Positions 45,015 to 53,292 of a DNA stretch of 53,292 nt are shown piece by piece. Under the pieces are notes generated by a model. It ran no database searches, was not told the DNA's origin, and saw nothing but the letters and a program-made list of their open reading frames with translations. Source of the stretch: an uncultured Candidatus Competibacteraceae bacterium (GTDB taxonomy: Bacteria > Pseudomonadota > Gammaproteobacteria > Competibacterales > Competibacteraceae); NCBI GenBank assembly GCA_903879705.1, contig CAIRMO010000148.1, forward strand, positions 1 to 53,292, written 5' to 3'. A program made the translations under genes and the position numbers. Every line of letters begins with the position of its first letter. The stretch's first letter is position 1.

Positions 45015-45043
45015 TAAAAAAGGGAAGACCTACTGGCCTTCCC
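45015..45043 (-). terminator. Rho-independent terminator of rraA
   Basis: On the minus strand GGGAAGGCC-AGTA-GGTCTTCCC forms a nine-pair stem (one G-U) at 45043-45022, followed directly by TTTTTTT. It lies 24 bases after the rraA stop. Confidence 0.9.
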
Positions 45044-45066
45044 CGGAATCCATCGTGTTATTGCCA

Positions 45067-45567
45067 TTAAATCAACGATTGTTCCGAGACGATCATGCCG
45101 TCGTCATCAGCATAGAGATAATAGCCCGGCCTGAAAGTAATCCCGGCAAAGCAAAGCGGAATATCGCGCTCGCCGCTATTGCGCTTGATGCTCTTAAGCG
45201 GATGGGTCGCCAGTGCTTTGACGCCAATACTCAGCTCGCTCATCGCAGCAGAGTCGCGGATACAGCCGTTCACTACAATTCCGGCCCAATTATGATCTTC
45301 GGCCAATTCCCCCAATTGATCGCCCAGCAAGGCGCAGCGGGTTGAACCCCCGCCATCCACTACCAGCACCCGGTTTTCGCCGGGTTCTTCCAGTACTTTG
45401 CGAACCAGGGTGTTGTCTTCAAACACCTTGAGGGTCACGATGAGACCGGAAAACATGATCTCACCGCCGTAGTCGTTAAAGATCGGTTCAGCAATCTGCA
45501 ACCGGTCCGAAAACTGGTTGCACAGATCAAAATGTTCATCGCATAAATCAGTGGTTTTGAAATCCAT
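45067..45567 (-). CDS. rraA: Ribonuclease E activity regulator RraA, 166 aa
   Basis: RraA binds RNase E and inhibits its activity; the fold is shared with aldolases of the HMG/CHA family. The signatures are [42 protein letters not shown] and [17 protein letters not shown]. The last block (DGMIVS) and the RDSA segment fit RraA (161 residues in E. coli). The ATG at 45567 matches the family start [10 protein letters not shown]; no strong Shine-Dalgarno precedes it. A clear terminator follows. Confidence 0.94.
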   Translation of the reverse strand: MDFKTTDLCDEHFDLCNQFSDRLQIAEPIFNDYGGEIMFSGLIVTLKVFEDNTLVRKVLEEPGENRVLVVDGGGSTRCALLGDQLGELAEDHNWAGIVVNGCIRDSAAMSELSIGVKALATHPLKSIKRNSGERDIPLCFAGITFRPGYYLYADDDGMIVSEQSLI

Positions 45568-45757
45568 GAGGGTAGTACTCGCGGGTTGAATGAAACGGCG
45601 CAAAAAGTTTAGCACAACCATTGAATGATGTAGCACGAGCTGGAAGCCCATGCTACAAGACGCAGTGCCTGGCGATCAGCTTCGACCGAAAAAACTGATC
45701 GGCCAAGTACCACGATAGCTATCGACCCGGTGCCGTCTTGATACTGGACATCGAGCA

Positions 45758-46066
45758 TTATGACCGTCCGGCGGTATGCCGTTGCCATAGCTCCCGGCAC
45801 GGCTGGGCAATGCGGTTGACATCTTCCATACCGCCAGTGAATTTATGGATCACCCCTTTTTGCAAATACGGCAACAGTTGTTTTCGGCTTTCCAGTTGCA
45901 ATCGGGTGATGACCTGATTTATATCATTAGCCGTCAAGGTATAGCGCAGTAATTCGCCTAAGGCTGCCGCTAGGCTTTGTTGAGTTTGTTGCAGCAGGTA
46001 GCGGAAAAAGCAGCCAATCTCATCGGTCGGGATAGTCGTTTCTGGCAAAGCATTGGCATTAGACAT
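45758..46066 (-). CDS. Hypothetical protein, 102 aa
   Basis: I do not recognise this protein. It is mostly helical and soluble (FFRYLLQQTQQSLAAALGELL, LQLESRKQLLPYLQKGVIHK). The ATG at 46066 is preceded by GGGA at four bases; an in-frame start at 46123 would overlap the transposase relic. In another frame just upstream the DNA reads MAMSFNELLDFIWEHV and then a stop, running naturally into this frame. A one-base frameshift may therefore have detached the true N-terminus. Confidence 0.5.
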   Translation of the reverse strand: MSNANALPETTIPTDEIGCFFRYLLQQTQQSLAAALGELLRYTLTANDINQVITRLQLESRKQLLPYLQKGVIHKFTGGMEDVNRIAQPCRELWQRHTAGRS

Positions 46067-46089
46067 GTTCCCAAATAAAATCCAATAAC

Positions 46090-46605
46090 TCATTGAACGA
46101 CATAGCCATTTTTCAGGTTGCACAGGCCAGCAATCACTAAAATAACTTGATCCGCGAAGCTCTTTATAGGGTTGCGAAACTTAATCGCTAGAATCTGAAA
46201 GGTTTTCATATCCCCGATCAGATGTTCGATGCCAACACGAATGCGGCTGATCGCCCGATTTTCTTTCTTCTGCTTTGGCGTCAACGTAGGATGAGGATTG
46301 GACTTTGACTTCCGGGGCTTTTTATGAGGAATGTGAATCTCTTTAAATTGAGGATAGTCGTTTTTAATGCCTTGATACCCCGCATCAACCCACACCACGA
46401 CGGAAGACAGTCCTGGTTGTTCCGGGTTGAATTCCTCCTTAAACGAGGCGTAGTCATGTTGACGTCCCGGAGTAGTTGGACCTACTACTTGAATCCCTTG
46501 GACCCCTTGGTTGATATTACTGACCACCGTATTTTTTAGGGTATGGCGATGGCTTTTGCCACTGTAATAACAGCAATTCCCAGTCTCTTTTTGCAGATTA
46601 TTGAA
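46090..46605 (-). pseudogene. 5'-truncated IS5-like (DDE_Tnp_4) transposase
   Basis: The open frame begins just after a stop at 46606-46608 and has no plausible start. It encodes GKSHRHTLKNTVVSNI, then VVVWVDAGYQGI (second catalytic Asp) and RVGIEHLIGDMKTFQ (catalytic Glu), ending NGYVVQ. The first catalytic Asp and the N-terminal HTH are missing, so it is a relic. The AT-rich 75 bases upstream (46606-46680) hold nothing identifiable. Confidence 0.85.
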
Positions 46606-46708
46606 TCATAATGCTATTTTTCTCAATGCAACTCTAGTTATACATAAAAACTTCTTATAAATCAATCACAAATCAAGAGACCGGGAACTGCTGGTTTTGA
46701 TATGGAAA

Positions 46709-46865
46709 TCCGGTTTGAGTTGTGGAAACGCCGATTCGAACCACCCCGGCGCTCCGCGCCACCCCTCCTTGTCCAAGGAGGGGAAAATCCCCCCTACCCC
46801 TTTGTCAAAGGGGGGAGCCGCGTGAGCGGCGGGGGATTTTGCCCTTTTCCACAACCCAAATCGGA
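46709..46865 (+). mobile_element. 157-bp MITE-like element with ~20-bp inverted ends and internal hairpins
   Basis: TCCGGTTTGAGTTGTGGAAA (46709-46728) and the reverse complement of 46846-46865 agree at 18 of 20 positions. Inside are hairpins CCCCTCCTT-GTCC-AAGGAGGGG (46762-46783), a CCCCTTTG/CAAAGGGG stem near 46797-46814, and GCCGC/GCGGC near 46817-46830. A truncated copy lies at 29620-29670, and the internal G-run hairpin recurs in the methylase gene at 24903. It encodes no credible protein. Confidence 0.7.
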
Positions 46866-46888
46866 CTTCTACAGGTTCTCATCGGCTC

Positions 46889-47887
46889 TCAACGGCTGGT
46901 GATTTTTAACTCAATCCGGCGGTTACGGCGATACGACTCCGGGTTGTCCGCTGGATCAAGCGGGTGATATTCGCCCATCCCGACCGGCGCTAATCGCTCC
47001 GGCGGCACCCCCTGCTGAATCAGATAATTCACCACATCCTGCGCCCGCGCCGTCGACAGTTCCCAATTCGACGGAAAACGCCCGCGCACCGGCACCCGGT
47101 CAGTATGGCCCTGCACCTCGATAATCACCGGCAAATCCGCCGGCAATCGAGCCGCCAACTGCCGGTAAACCGCCGCAAATTTGTCCAGATCGCCACGCCC
47201 GGACGGCGACAGCGTGGCCTCGCCGGAATGGAACAGCACTTCGGACTGAAAGACAAAGCGATCCCCGACCACCTTGATGTCGGGATTATTGGCGAACACC
47301 TCGCGCAGCCGGCCAAAGAAATCGCTGGCGTACTTTTGCAATTCCTCAACCCGCTCCAGCAGCTTCTTTTTCAAGGCACTGTCCAGCGCCTCGATTCGGC
47401 CTTTCTGCTCGATAATCACTGCATCGCGTTGCACCACGTCTTTCTGATTAACCGCCAAGGCCCGATTGAGTCGCTCCAGTTCCGCCGCCAGCCGCTCGGC
47501 CCGGACACTCAGCAGCGCCGCTTGCTCCTGGACACTGCCCAAGCTCTGCTCGGCCTTGCTTTTATCCGCCGTCAACCCGGCCAGTTGATTCCGCAATTGC
47601 GCCAAGAGATGATCCCGTTCGCTGACCGTGCTTTCCAGACCCTGCGTCCGCCCGCGCAACCGCGCTGCTTCCTTTTCCGCATCGCCAGCCAGACCCTCCA
47701 GATGCTCGACAATCCCTTGCAATTGACCAATGGCGGTGTCCTTACCCATGATCTCGCGGCCAATCAGCACTTCAGTAATCACGAACACGGTGATCAAAAA
47801 AATCAGCACCATCACTAGCCCGCTCAGGGCATCGGTGAACGCGGGCCAAAGATTGACTTCACTGAGCGACTCACGGCGGCGGGGCAT
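46889..47887 (-). CDS. OmpA/MotB-like peptidoglycan-binding stator protein, 332 aa
   Basis: A short basic N-terminus is followed by a membrane helix with an acidic residue at its start (LWPAFTDALSGLVMVLIFLI), the position of the proton-binding Asp in MotB. About 140 residues of coiled coil follow (~50-190). The OmpA-type peptidoglycan-binding domain is at the C-terminus: LFHSGEATLSPSG, VQGHTDRVPVRG, WELSTARAQDVV, RNRRIELK. The start overlaps the MotA-like stop. Together they should form a proton-driven motor or wall-spanning complex. The protein lacks a flagellar context and there are no flagellar genes nearby. Confidence 0.87.
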   Translation of the reverse strand: MPRRRESLSEVNLWPAFTDALSGLVMVLIFLITVFVITEVLIGREIMGKDTAIGQLQGIVEHLEGLAGDAEKEAARLRGRTQGLESTVSERDHLLAQLRNQLAGLTADKSKAEQSLGSVQEQAALLSVRAERLAAELERLNRALAVNQKDVVQRDAVIIEQKGRIEALDSALKKKLLERVEELQKYASDFFGRLREVFANNPDIKVVGDRFVFQSEVLFHSGEATLSPSGRGDLDKFAAVYRQLAARLPADLPVIIEVQGHTDRVPVRGRFPSNWELSTARAQDVVNYLIQQGVPPERLAPVGMGEYHPLDPADNPESYRRNRRIELKITSR

Positions 47888-48950
47888 GATCAGCATCCAG
47901 CGCTAGCCCGGACGATTGCGCCAACAACCGGGCAATGACGCGCAGTTCATGGCGTAAATCAGCGGTCCGGTCGTTTTCGATATTTTGCAAGGTCCCCCGC
48001 AACGACTCGATCCGCTCGCCCAGATTCGCCACCTGTTCCGCCACCCGGGTAATGCCTTCGCCGCGATTGGCCAGATATTCGGTCGTGGCCGCCACCCGCT
48101 CCAGCCGGTCAGTGGTGGCTTGCAGCAATGCCGCCAGATGCCGGGGTGAAATGGTCTCGGTCTGGGCCGTGATCGTGACTACCGGCTGCCACAACGGCAC
48201 CAGATCACTGACCACCAGCGCCTCCAGTTGGGCGTGATGATGGTTCTGGGCGCGGAGCAATTGCAGTTCGAGAAAACCCAGCGCCAGCGCCGCCAGCAGT
48301 CCGAACAGCGAAGCCGAAAATGACGTGCCCATCCCGCCCAGCGGCGCAGCCAGCCGATCCTTGAAATGGGCGATCAAGGTCATCGTATCCGCGGCCTTGT
48401 CGGTGGCCAGCCCGCTGATTACCTCGCGCACCCCGGCGATGGTCAGCAACAGACCGTAAAACGTACCGATCAACCCTAGCAGCACCAGCGCCCCGGTCAG
48501 ATAGCGCACCAGCGCCCGCCGATCATCGCCGTGGGTCGCCAGTGAATCGAGCAGATAGGGCAAGGTCGCGGCGGCATCGCCGTGGCTCACCACCCGGTGA
48601 ATCTTCTGGATAAAGTCGCTCACCCCGCGCCAGTGATTACCGAGCAGCAGTTCATCGGCCTGCTTGAGCGGAATTTCGCGGCGACGGGCCTTTAAAGCGA
48701 TCCCGGCAGCTTGGTCGCCGGCCCGGACATCGCGCAACGCATCAGTCAGCGCCTTGAGGGTGTAGGCCACCCCAAACAGGAAAGCGGCGGCAATGGTCCC
48801 GTTCAGATAGGGATTGGTCAGAAATGCGGCAGTCAAGGGCGGCTGGAAAAATGCACCCAGTGCCGTTAACGCTGCGAGAAACAGCAGAGCGTTCAGCAGA
48901 TAACGCCCGGCACCCCGCTGCGAGCGCCGTTCGGAGAAGGTTAAAGGCAT
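47871..48950 (-). CDS. MotA/TolQ/ExbB-like proton-channel protein, 359 aa
   Basis: Membrane helices lie at ~18-35, ~48-68, ~140-162 and ~200-225. The channel-core region GALVLLGLIGTFYGLLLTIA and PLGGMGTSFSASLFGLLAAL are the TM3/TM4 motifs of the MotA/TolQ/ExbB superfamily. A ~100-residue cytoplasmic C-terminal helical tail follows (RVAEQVANLGERIESLRGTL). The long tail and the OmpA partner recall ZorA/ZorB of Zorya defence, but the tail is much shorter and zorC/zorD/zorE are absent. Confidence 0.87.
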   Translation of the reverse strand: MPLTFSERRSQRGAGRYLLNALLFLAALTALGAFFQPPLTAAFLTNPYLNGTIAAAFLFGVAYTLKALTDALRDVRAGDQAAGIALKARRREIPLKQADELLLGNHWRGVSDFIQKIHRVVSHGDAAATLPYLLDSLATHGDDRRALVRYLTGALVLLGLIGTFYGLLLTIAGVREVISGLATDKAADTMTLIAHFKDRLAAPLGGMGTSFSASLFGLLAALALGFLELQLLRAQNHHHAQLEALVVSDLVPLWQPVVTITAQTETISPRHLAALLQATTDRLERVAATTEYLANRGEGITRVAEQVANLGERIESLRGTLQNIENDRTADLRHELRVIARLLAQSSGLALDADHAPPP

Positions 48951-48962
48951 GGGATGAGCCGG

Positions 48963-49580
48963 TCAGCCTTGGACGCTCTGGCCCCAACAGCCTTCAAACG
49001 CCCATTGCGCCAATGGCCTGCGGCTGCGCGGAGCCGGTTCCTTCTCGGCTAGCACTCCCGGCAACAGATCAACCGGTCCCGGATGCCCGACCGCGATCAT
49101 CGCCATGCCGGCATGATTGGCGGGAATGTTGAAGCGGATTTTGGCCGCCTCCGGGTCGAAGCCGCCCATCTGATGCGCGACCAGCCCCAGCGCGGTGGCT
49201 TGCAGGCACAGATTTTCGCTGGCGGCCCCGGTGTCGTATTGCGCCCAGCGGTTCGGTTGATCGTTATGGCTAAAATTTGGCGCAGCCACCGTCAACAGCA
49301 GAATCGGCGCATTTTTGCCCCAAACCTGATTGCCCTCGGCGAGGCACTCAAACGCCTGTTGCCAGCCAGCGGGATCACGGAACCGATCCCAGACGAGGTA
49401 GCGCCACGGCTGATCGCCGAAGCAGGACGGTGCCCAGCAGGCCGCTTCCAGCAAGGCCAAGAGTTGCTCGCGGCTCACCGGCTGATCCGGATCGATGGCG
49501 CGAGAACTCCAGCGACGGGCGATCAGATCGGCAATGGCGACTTGAGTAACAGCACGGTTTTCCAGCATGAGCGTCTCCAT
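48963..49580 (-). CDS. Nitroreductase-family FMN oxidoreductase, 205 aa
   Basis: The FMN-binding start RRWSSRAIDPDQPVSREQLLALLEAA and WAPSCFGDQPWRYLV are typical of NAD(P)H-dependent nitroreductases. GAASENLCLQATALGLVAHQMGGF and the terminal RRPLAQWAFEG box complete the family pattern. The natural substrate is not deducible. It lies 12 bases upstream of the MotA-like gene in the same direction, so co-transcription is likely though a functional link is not evident. A second in-frame ATG lies at 49568. Confidence 0.9.
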   Translation of the reverse strand: METLMLENRAVTQVAIADLIARRWSSRAIDPDQPVSREQLLALLEAACWAPSCFGDQPWRYLVWDRFRDPAGWQQAFECLAEGNQVWGKNAPILLLTVAAPNFSHNDQPNRWAQYDTGAASENLCLQATALGLVAHQMGGFDPEAAKIRFNIPANHAGMAMIAVGHPGPVDLLPGVLAEKEPAPRSRRPLAQWAFEGCWGQSVQG

Positions 49581-49652
49581 GGAAAGTTAAAGGCGGTTTT
49601 GTAGACCACGCCGGCGCGAAAAAAGCGAAAATGCCGGCCAGTTTTTTGTGGC

Positions 49653-49838
49653 TCAATCTGAATTCCGAACTGCTGAGACGGGCGGTTTGACAGTAGACTT
49701 GCCAGACACAAAAAGCATATCATTGTTCAATATCTGGAGTCCGGCGTTAAGGATCAGGCCAATCCGGCGCTCCAGGTCTGAGTCGAAGTCACTGCGCCAG
49801 CGTTCATCCTCAACCACGAACCTCTCACCCACGATCAA
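49653..49838 (-). CDS. Small open frame of unknown status, 61 aa
   Basis: The translation GERFVVEDERWRSDFDSDLE and RIGLILNAGLQILNNDM looks protein-like, but I cannot name a family. An adjoining frame upstream (RISADLLQQQIKHLISLAEQ) ends at a stop just before it, so it may be the fragment of a broken gene. It lies in the otherwise gene-free stretch between the nitroreductase and rpoS starts (49581-50054). Confidence 0.25.
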   Translation of the reverse strand: MIVGERFVVEDERWRSDFDSDLERRIGLILNAGLQILNNDMLFVSGKSTVKPPVSAVRNSD

Positions 49839-50054
49839 TTTTCAAAATCGCCGGGTTCCTTGTTCAGCAAGCGATATTAAGTGTTTGATTTGCTGTTGCA
49901 GCAAATCGGCTGAAATGCGCTGAAACCATAGCTTGGGACCAATGGATAGATGGTGAGTACAAACCTCGACTCTGTTGACAAAATAGAAAACCCAAAAGAC
50001 GCAATCAGCGTCAATACGAAGTCCACCAAGCGAAGCGTGTCGAGGAGGTTAGCG

Positions 50055-51086
50055 ATGTCCCGACGGATGAACGCCTGTCTGAAGACGGTTGCGTGCGACG
50101 ATGCACTGGTCATGGACGATCCCCTGCTGGATGAGGACAAGCGGGAAAATAACGCCGAAGATGGGGTAGTTGCCGAGGAAGAAGAACTGGAATCGGCGGA
50201 AGTTCCTGGTTCAGCGCCGGTGTCGGTACCGGCGACGGTGGCCCGGGAGGTGACTTCGGATGAGCTGGATGCGACCCGCATGTATCTGGGCGGAATCGGC
50301 TTTTCTCCCCTGCTCACCGCTCAGGAAGAAGTCTACTTCGCCCGCCGGGTGATTCAGGGCGACGCCAGCGCCCGCAACCGCATGATAGAAAGCAACCTGC
50401 GGCTGGTGGTCAAAATCGCCCGCCGCTACATGAATCGTGGTCTCAGCCTGCTGGATTTGATCGAAGAAGGTAATCTGGGGCTGATCCACGCCGTCGGGAA
50501 ATTCGATCCCGAACGCGGTTTTCGTTTCTCCACCTATGCGACTTGGTGGATTCGCCAAACCATAGAGCGGGCGCTGATGAATCAGACCCGCACCATTCGG
50601 CTACCGATCCATATCATCAAGGAAATCAACGGCTACCTCCGCACTGCCCGACAACTGGCGCAGACCTTGGACCATGAACCCACCGCTGAGGATATTGCTC
50701 GGGCAATGGGTAAATCGGCCAACGATGTCAAGCGGATGTTGCAGATTAACGAACGGATCGCCTCGGTGGACACCCCCATCGGTAAGGATGAAGACCGCTC
50801 GCTGCTGGACGCCATCCCCGACGACAACAACATCGACCCGTCGCAGTTGTTGCAGGATGCTGATCTCAACGAGAAACTGGAGCATTGGCTTGAGCAGCTT
50901 AACGACAAGCAACGGATCGTGGTGAAACGGCGGTTCGGGTTGGGCGGCATGGAAAAGGCAACGCTGGAGCAGGTTGGCAACGAGATTGGCGTCACCCGCG
51001 AACGGGTGCGGCAAATTCAGATCGACGCCCTGCGCCGGCTGCGGAACATTCTGGAAACTGAAGGATTTTCCCGGGATTTTCTGTAG
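50055..51086 (+). CDS. rpoS: RNA polymerase sigma factor RpoS, 343 aa
   Basis: RpoS is the stationary-phase/general-stress sigma factor. Region 1.2 reads [21 protein letters not shown]. Region 2 is [20 protein letters not shown] with [19 protein letters not shown]. Region 3 has [19 protein letters not shown], and region 4 [19 protein letters not shown]. The ATG at 50055 is chosen for its AGGAGG six bases upstream and a length near that of known RpoS proteins (~330-340). An ATG at 49950 would add 35 residues without a Shine-Dalgarno. nlpD, the usual upstream neighbour, is absent. An RpoH or RpoD assignment is ruled out by the short N-terminus and region 1.2. Confidence 0.93.
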   Translation: MSRRMNACLKTVACDDALVMDDPLLDEDKRENNAEDGVVAEEEELESAEVPGSAPVSVPATVAREVTSDELDATRMYLGGIGFSPLLTAQEEVYFARRVIQGDASARNRMIESNLRLVVKIARRYMNRGLSLLDLIEEGNLGLIHAVGKFDPERGFRFSTYATWWIRQTIERALMNQTRTIRLPIHIIKEINGYLRTARQLAQTLDHEPTAEDIARAMGKSANDVKRMLQINERIASVDTPIGKDEDRSLLDAIPDDNNIDPSQLLQDADLNEKLEHWLEQLNDKQRIVVKRRFGLGGMEKATLEQVGNEIGVTRERVRQIQIDALRRLRNILETEGFSRDFL

Positions 51087-51116
51087 GCGAATCCTCGGCC
51101 CTAATCCACCATGATC

Positions 51117-51149
51117 TGGAAGGCCGCCGACACCCGGCGGCCTTCCAGC
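51117..51149 (+). terminator. Strong hairpin after rpoS
   Basis: A perfect 14-base stem (51117-51130 with 51136-51149; core GGAAGGCCGCCG) around a five-base loop lies 30 bases after the rpoS stop. It lacks a T-tract, so it may block exonucleases or act with Rho rather than as a classical intrinsic terminator. The rest of 51150-51393 shows nothing I could identify. Confidence 0.6.
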
Positions 51150-51393
51150 GTGATCGGGTTGTAAAGCGCATAACGAATCCCCTGAATCAACCATAGACAA
51201 ATGGTCCATGAATGACTTCCCGTTTCACTGAGACCATTCACCGGGGTTGTTAAATCCCAGCCAGTACCTTTCTCTCCACAGGCATTACTTCCCGCCTAAC
51301 TCACGGTAGGCTCCTGAAAACAGAGGGGGTTCTTTGACATCCTCTATCGCCATCAACAGCCCATCCACTAAGTTTCATTATGAATGGTCATGT

Positions 51394-52116
51394 ATGACTA
51401 TATCCATTTCAACTACTGTCAACCTTCCGCACACGATTTACGCCTTGGAACTGGGCCGCATGGGCAACTTCATCTATGTCATCCACGATCACGCCAGCAA
51501 CCGGGCGGCGATAGTCGATCCGGCCTGGAACCCGCCAGCCATCCTGGCCCTGGCTGAACAGCACGGCTTGCGGATCACCGATATCCTGTTGACTCACAGC
51601 CATTTCGATCACATCAACGGCGTTGAAGCGCTGCTGAAGGTTAGCGATGCTCAATTGCATCTGCTGCGGGCCGAGGCGGCGTTCTGGGATCGTTATCTGG
51701 ATCTGCCGACTCTGCACGAAGGCGGCGACCAGATCCGGTTGGGTGAAACCGTCATCGATATCCTCCACACCCCCGGCCATACCCCCGGTTCGGCCTGTTA
51801 CCGGGTTGGCCATCAGGTGCTGACCGGCGACACCCTGTTCGTCTTCGGCTGCGGGCGCTGCGATCTGCGCGGCGGCGATCCGGAACTGATGTACCAGAGT
51901 CTGCGCCGGCTGGGCGAACAGTTACCCGGCGACGCCATCATTCGTCCTGGCCATAACTACGGCATCATGCCGACCTCGACCTTGCTGGAACAACGGGCTG
52001 GCAACCCATTCCTGCATTTTGACGACGAGGCGGGCTTTGTAAACTACCGGATGCATCTGCATGACCGCGAAGAGCCGTACCGGCCCGAACCCCGCCCGCA
52101 CCGCCATTCGCATTAA
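51394..52116 (+). CDS. Metallo-beta-lactamase-fold hydrolase (GloB/YcbL-like), 240 aa
   Basis: The metal-binding motif THSHFDHINGV (HxHxDH) and downstream HTPGHTPGSACY, GDTLFVFGCGRCDL and IIRPGHNYG give the full set of ligands for a glyoxalase-II-like MBL enzyme. The overall size and the GCGRCD segment fit the hydroxyacylglutathione-hydrolase/persulfide-dioxygenase neighbourhood without allowing a specific substrate. The ATG at 51394 is preferred; a TTG 60 bases upstream has its purine run too close to be a Shine-Dalgarno. A His-rich tail (RPHRHSH) ends the protein. Confidence 0.88.
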   Translation: MTISISTTVNLPHTIYALELGRMGNFIYVIHDHASNRAAIVDPAWNPPAILALAEQHGLRITDILLTHSHFDHINGVEALLKVSDAQLHLLRAEAAFWDRYLDLPTLHEGGDQIRLGETVIDILHTPGHTPGSACYRVGHQVLTGDTLFVFGCGRCDLRGGDPELMYQSLRRLGEQLPGDAIIRPGHNYGIMPTSTLLEQRAGNPFLHFDDEAGFVNYRMHLHDREEPYRPEPRPHRHSH

Positions 52117-52121
52117 CCGCC

Positions 52122-53105
52122 ATGAACGACGCCAGGATCGTCAACTGTGTAGCCTATGCGAACGGTTACAAGCTACCCCATCTGACGCTGGAGAATGTGC
52201 CAGCGTTGCTGCATGACCCCGCAGACGCCTTTGTCTGGCTGGGGCTGCGCGAGCCGGATGAGGACTTGATGGCGCGGATTCAGGGTCTGTTCGGCCTGCA
52301 TGAACTGGCCGCTGAAGACGCTCACCGCGCTCACCAGCGGCCCAAGGTTGAACGCTATGGCGATGGGCTGTTTGTGGCGCTGCGCACCGCGCAACTGCGG
52401 GACGGCCAGGTGGATTTCGGCGAAACTCATTTGTTTGTGGGGCCGCGCTATCTGATCTCAGTGCGGCACGGCGCTTCATCCCCTTTCACCACAGTGCGCG
52501 CCCGGTGCGAGCGCAACCCGGAACTGTTGAGGAAGGGGCCGGGGTTCGTGCTGTATGCCATCCTTGATTTCGTGGTGGATCACTATTTTCCGATTCTCGA
52601 CGGGGTGGAAGACACGGTGGAGCAGTTGGAGGAGCGGTTCTTCAAAGGCGATTTCAGCCCAGCCGATACCAGTCTGCTCTACGAACTCAAACGCGATCTG
52701 GTGAGCTTGCGCCGCGCCGTCGCGCCGCTGGTCGAAGTATGCAACTATCTGGTCACCGACGTGTTCAACGGTCTGATTCCCGAGGATATTCGGCCCTATT
52801 TCCGCGATGTTTACGATCATGCCCTGCGCATCAACGAGGCGGTGGACACGCTGCGGGAAACCCTGGTGATGACCTTGCAGATCAGCCTGTCCTTGAGCGC
52901 TACCCGCCAGAATGAGGCGACCAAGAAACTGGCCGGTTGGGGGGCGCTGCTGGCTATTCCGACGATGGTGTTTAGCGTTTATGGGATGAATTTCAAGGCC
53001 ATGCCGGAGTTGAACTGGTCCTACGGCTATCCGCTGGTGATGGGCAGCGTCGCCGTTATCTGCCTGGCGCTGTACCGCTTTCTGAGAAAAGCCGGCTGGT
53101 TGTAG
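52122..53105 (+). CDS. corA: CorA-family magnesium/divalent cation transporter, 327 aa
   Basis: A large N-terminal cytoplasmic funnel domain (VWLGLREPDEDLMARI, HQRPKVERYGDGLFVAL) is followed by a long helix and two C-terminal membrane segments. The signature YGMNFKAMPEL, between the segments at the pore mouth, is the CorA GMN motif. The protein ends RFLRKAGWL after the second helix, as usual. It begins five bases after the MBL-fold gene and may be co-transcribed with it. Ion preference (Mg, Co or Zn) cannot be read from the sequence. Confidence 0.95.
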   Translation: MNDARIVNCVAYANGYKLPHLTLENVPALLHDPADAFVWLGLREPDEDLMARIQGLFGLHELAAEDAHRAHQRPKVERYGDGLFVALRTAQLRDGQVDFGETHLFVGPRYLISVRHGASSPFTTVRARCERNPELLRKGPGFVLYAILDFVVDHYFPILDGVEDTVEQLEERFFKGDFSPADTSLLYELKRDLVSLRRAVAPLVEVCNYLVTDVFNGLIPEDIRPYFRDVYDHALRINEAVDTLRETLVMTLQISLSLSATRQNEATKKLAGWGALLAIPTMVFSVYGMNFKAMPELNWSYGYPLVMGSVAVICLALYRFLRKAGWL

Positions 53106-53292
53106 ATGCTCTCGTTTTCACCCATTGGCGTTATTCACTCCTGCTTTGGTGAAAAATTCGGTATTCCCCGGCAGGCCGGACTGGTTCCGGCGGCCCGGGC
53201 GACCTTGGAGCTGTTGCCGCCCTATGCCGCGCCGGAGGCGGTGCGCGGGCTGGACGGGTTTTCCCACCTGTGGCTGATTTTCATTTTCCACG
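53106..53292 (+). CDS. trmO: tRNA (adenine(37)-N6)-methyltransferase TrmO (TsaA/YaeB-like), N-terminal part only
   Basis: The ATG immediately follows the corA stop. The visible 62 residues, [20 protein letters not shown] followed by [20 protein letters not shown] and [12 protein letters not shown], match the N-terminus of TrmO, which N6-methylates t6A37 in certain tRNAs using SAM. The gene runs off the right edge. Confidence 0.92.
   Translation, partial: MLSFSPIGVIHSCFGEKFGIPRQAGLVPAARATLELLPPYAAPEAVRGLDGFSHLWLIFIFH

Noticed and set aside
46889-48950. A complete Zorya defence system
   Set aside because: Only the A- and B-like genes are present; the neighbours are a nitroreductase and a mobile element, with no ZorC, ZorD or ZorE-like gene.
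49950-50054. Longer RpoS starting at 49950
   Set aside because: There is no Shine-Dalgarno there, whereas AGGAGG lies six bases before the ATG at 50055 and the shorter length fits the family.
1-53292. CRISPR arrays, tRNA or rRNA genes
   Set aside because: No regularly spaced direct repeats with unique spacers, T-loop-like motifs in tRNA context or rRNA signatures were found.

Overview
The window reads as chromosomal DNA of a GC-rich gammaproteobacterium. The evidence is the rpoE-rseA-rseB-rseC-lepA-lepB-(DUF4845)-rnc-era block with nadB divergent, an RpoS-type sigma factor, a Pil/Chp chemosensory cluster, PurE/PurK, MnmG and RraA. The mix of Chp genes, many short palindromic repeats and scattered insertion-sequence debris would suit a Competibacter-like or Chromatiales/Thiotrichales-like lineage, but that placement is a guess. 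No rRNA, tRNA or CRISPR array was seen.

Layout. 1-2429 (-): penicillin-binding protein 1B, running off the left edge in a polyglycine tail. 2515-4134 (+): an APH-like/P-loop kinase fusion. 4135-6400: an AT-rich acquired patch with hairpins, an 82-residue orphan and a TerD-FGE (C-type-lectin fold) fusion. The last ~33 codons of that fusion look like the variable region of a diversity-generating retroelement target. 6440-7429: PfkB-type sugar/nucleoside kinase. 7502-15573 (-): the envelope-stress/secretion/RNA-processing operon, with an IS607-type serine recombinase gene filling the space between rnc and era. 15796-22695 (+): nadB, a YqhA-like membrane protein, a bestrophin-like channel, a 228-bp MITE-like element, a membrane-anchored glutamate-synthase-like protein, a small helical protein and a RIO kinase.

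22937-29532 (-) is a two-gene defence-like module: a PLD-SNF2 helicase translationally coupled to an Eco57I-class adenine methylase. The methylase carries an in-frame palindromic repeat. Then come MsrP (-) and a Pil/Chp chemosensory operon (+, 30909-39453: two-domain receiver, PilH, CheW-like, dCACHE chemoreceptor, CheA-REC hybrid, two CheW-like), followed by purE-purK. 41047-44668 (-) holds a hotdog dehydratase and an AMP-forming ligase resembling the ApeI/ligase pair of aryl-polyene-type clusters, then mnmG.

44762-46865 is a debris zone: the N-terminal remnant of a Type ISP restriction enzyme, rraA, a small orphan, a 5'-truncated IS5-like transposase and a second MITE-like element. 46889-49580 (-) carries nitroreductase, a MotA/TolQ/ExbB-like channel and an OmpA/MotB-like stator (a Zorya-AB-like pair without Zorya effectors). 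The right end (+) has rpoS, a metallo-beta-lactamase-fold hydrolase, corA and the start of trmO.

The best candidates for something undescribed are the TerD-FGE locus with its hypervariable-looking C-terminus, the PLD-helicase/methylase pair, and the orphan proton-channel/OmpA pair. All functional calls come from reading motifs by eye; no database search was possible.
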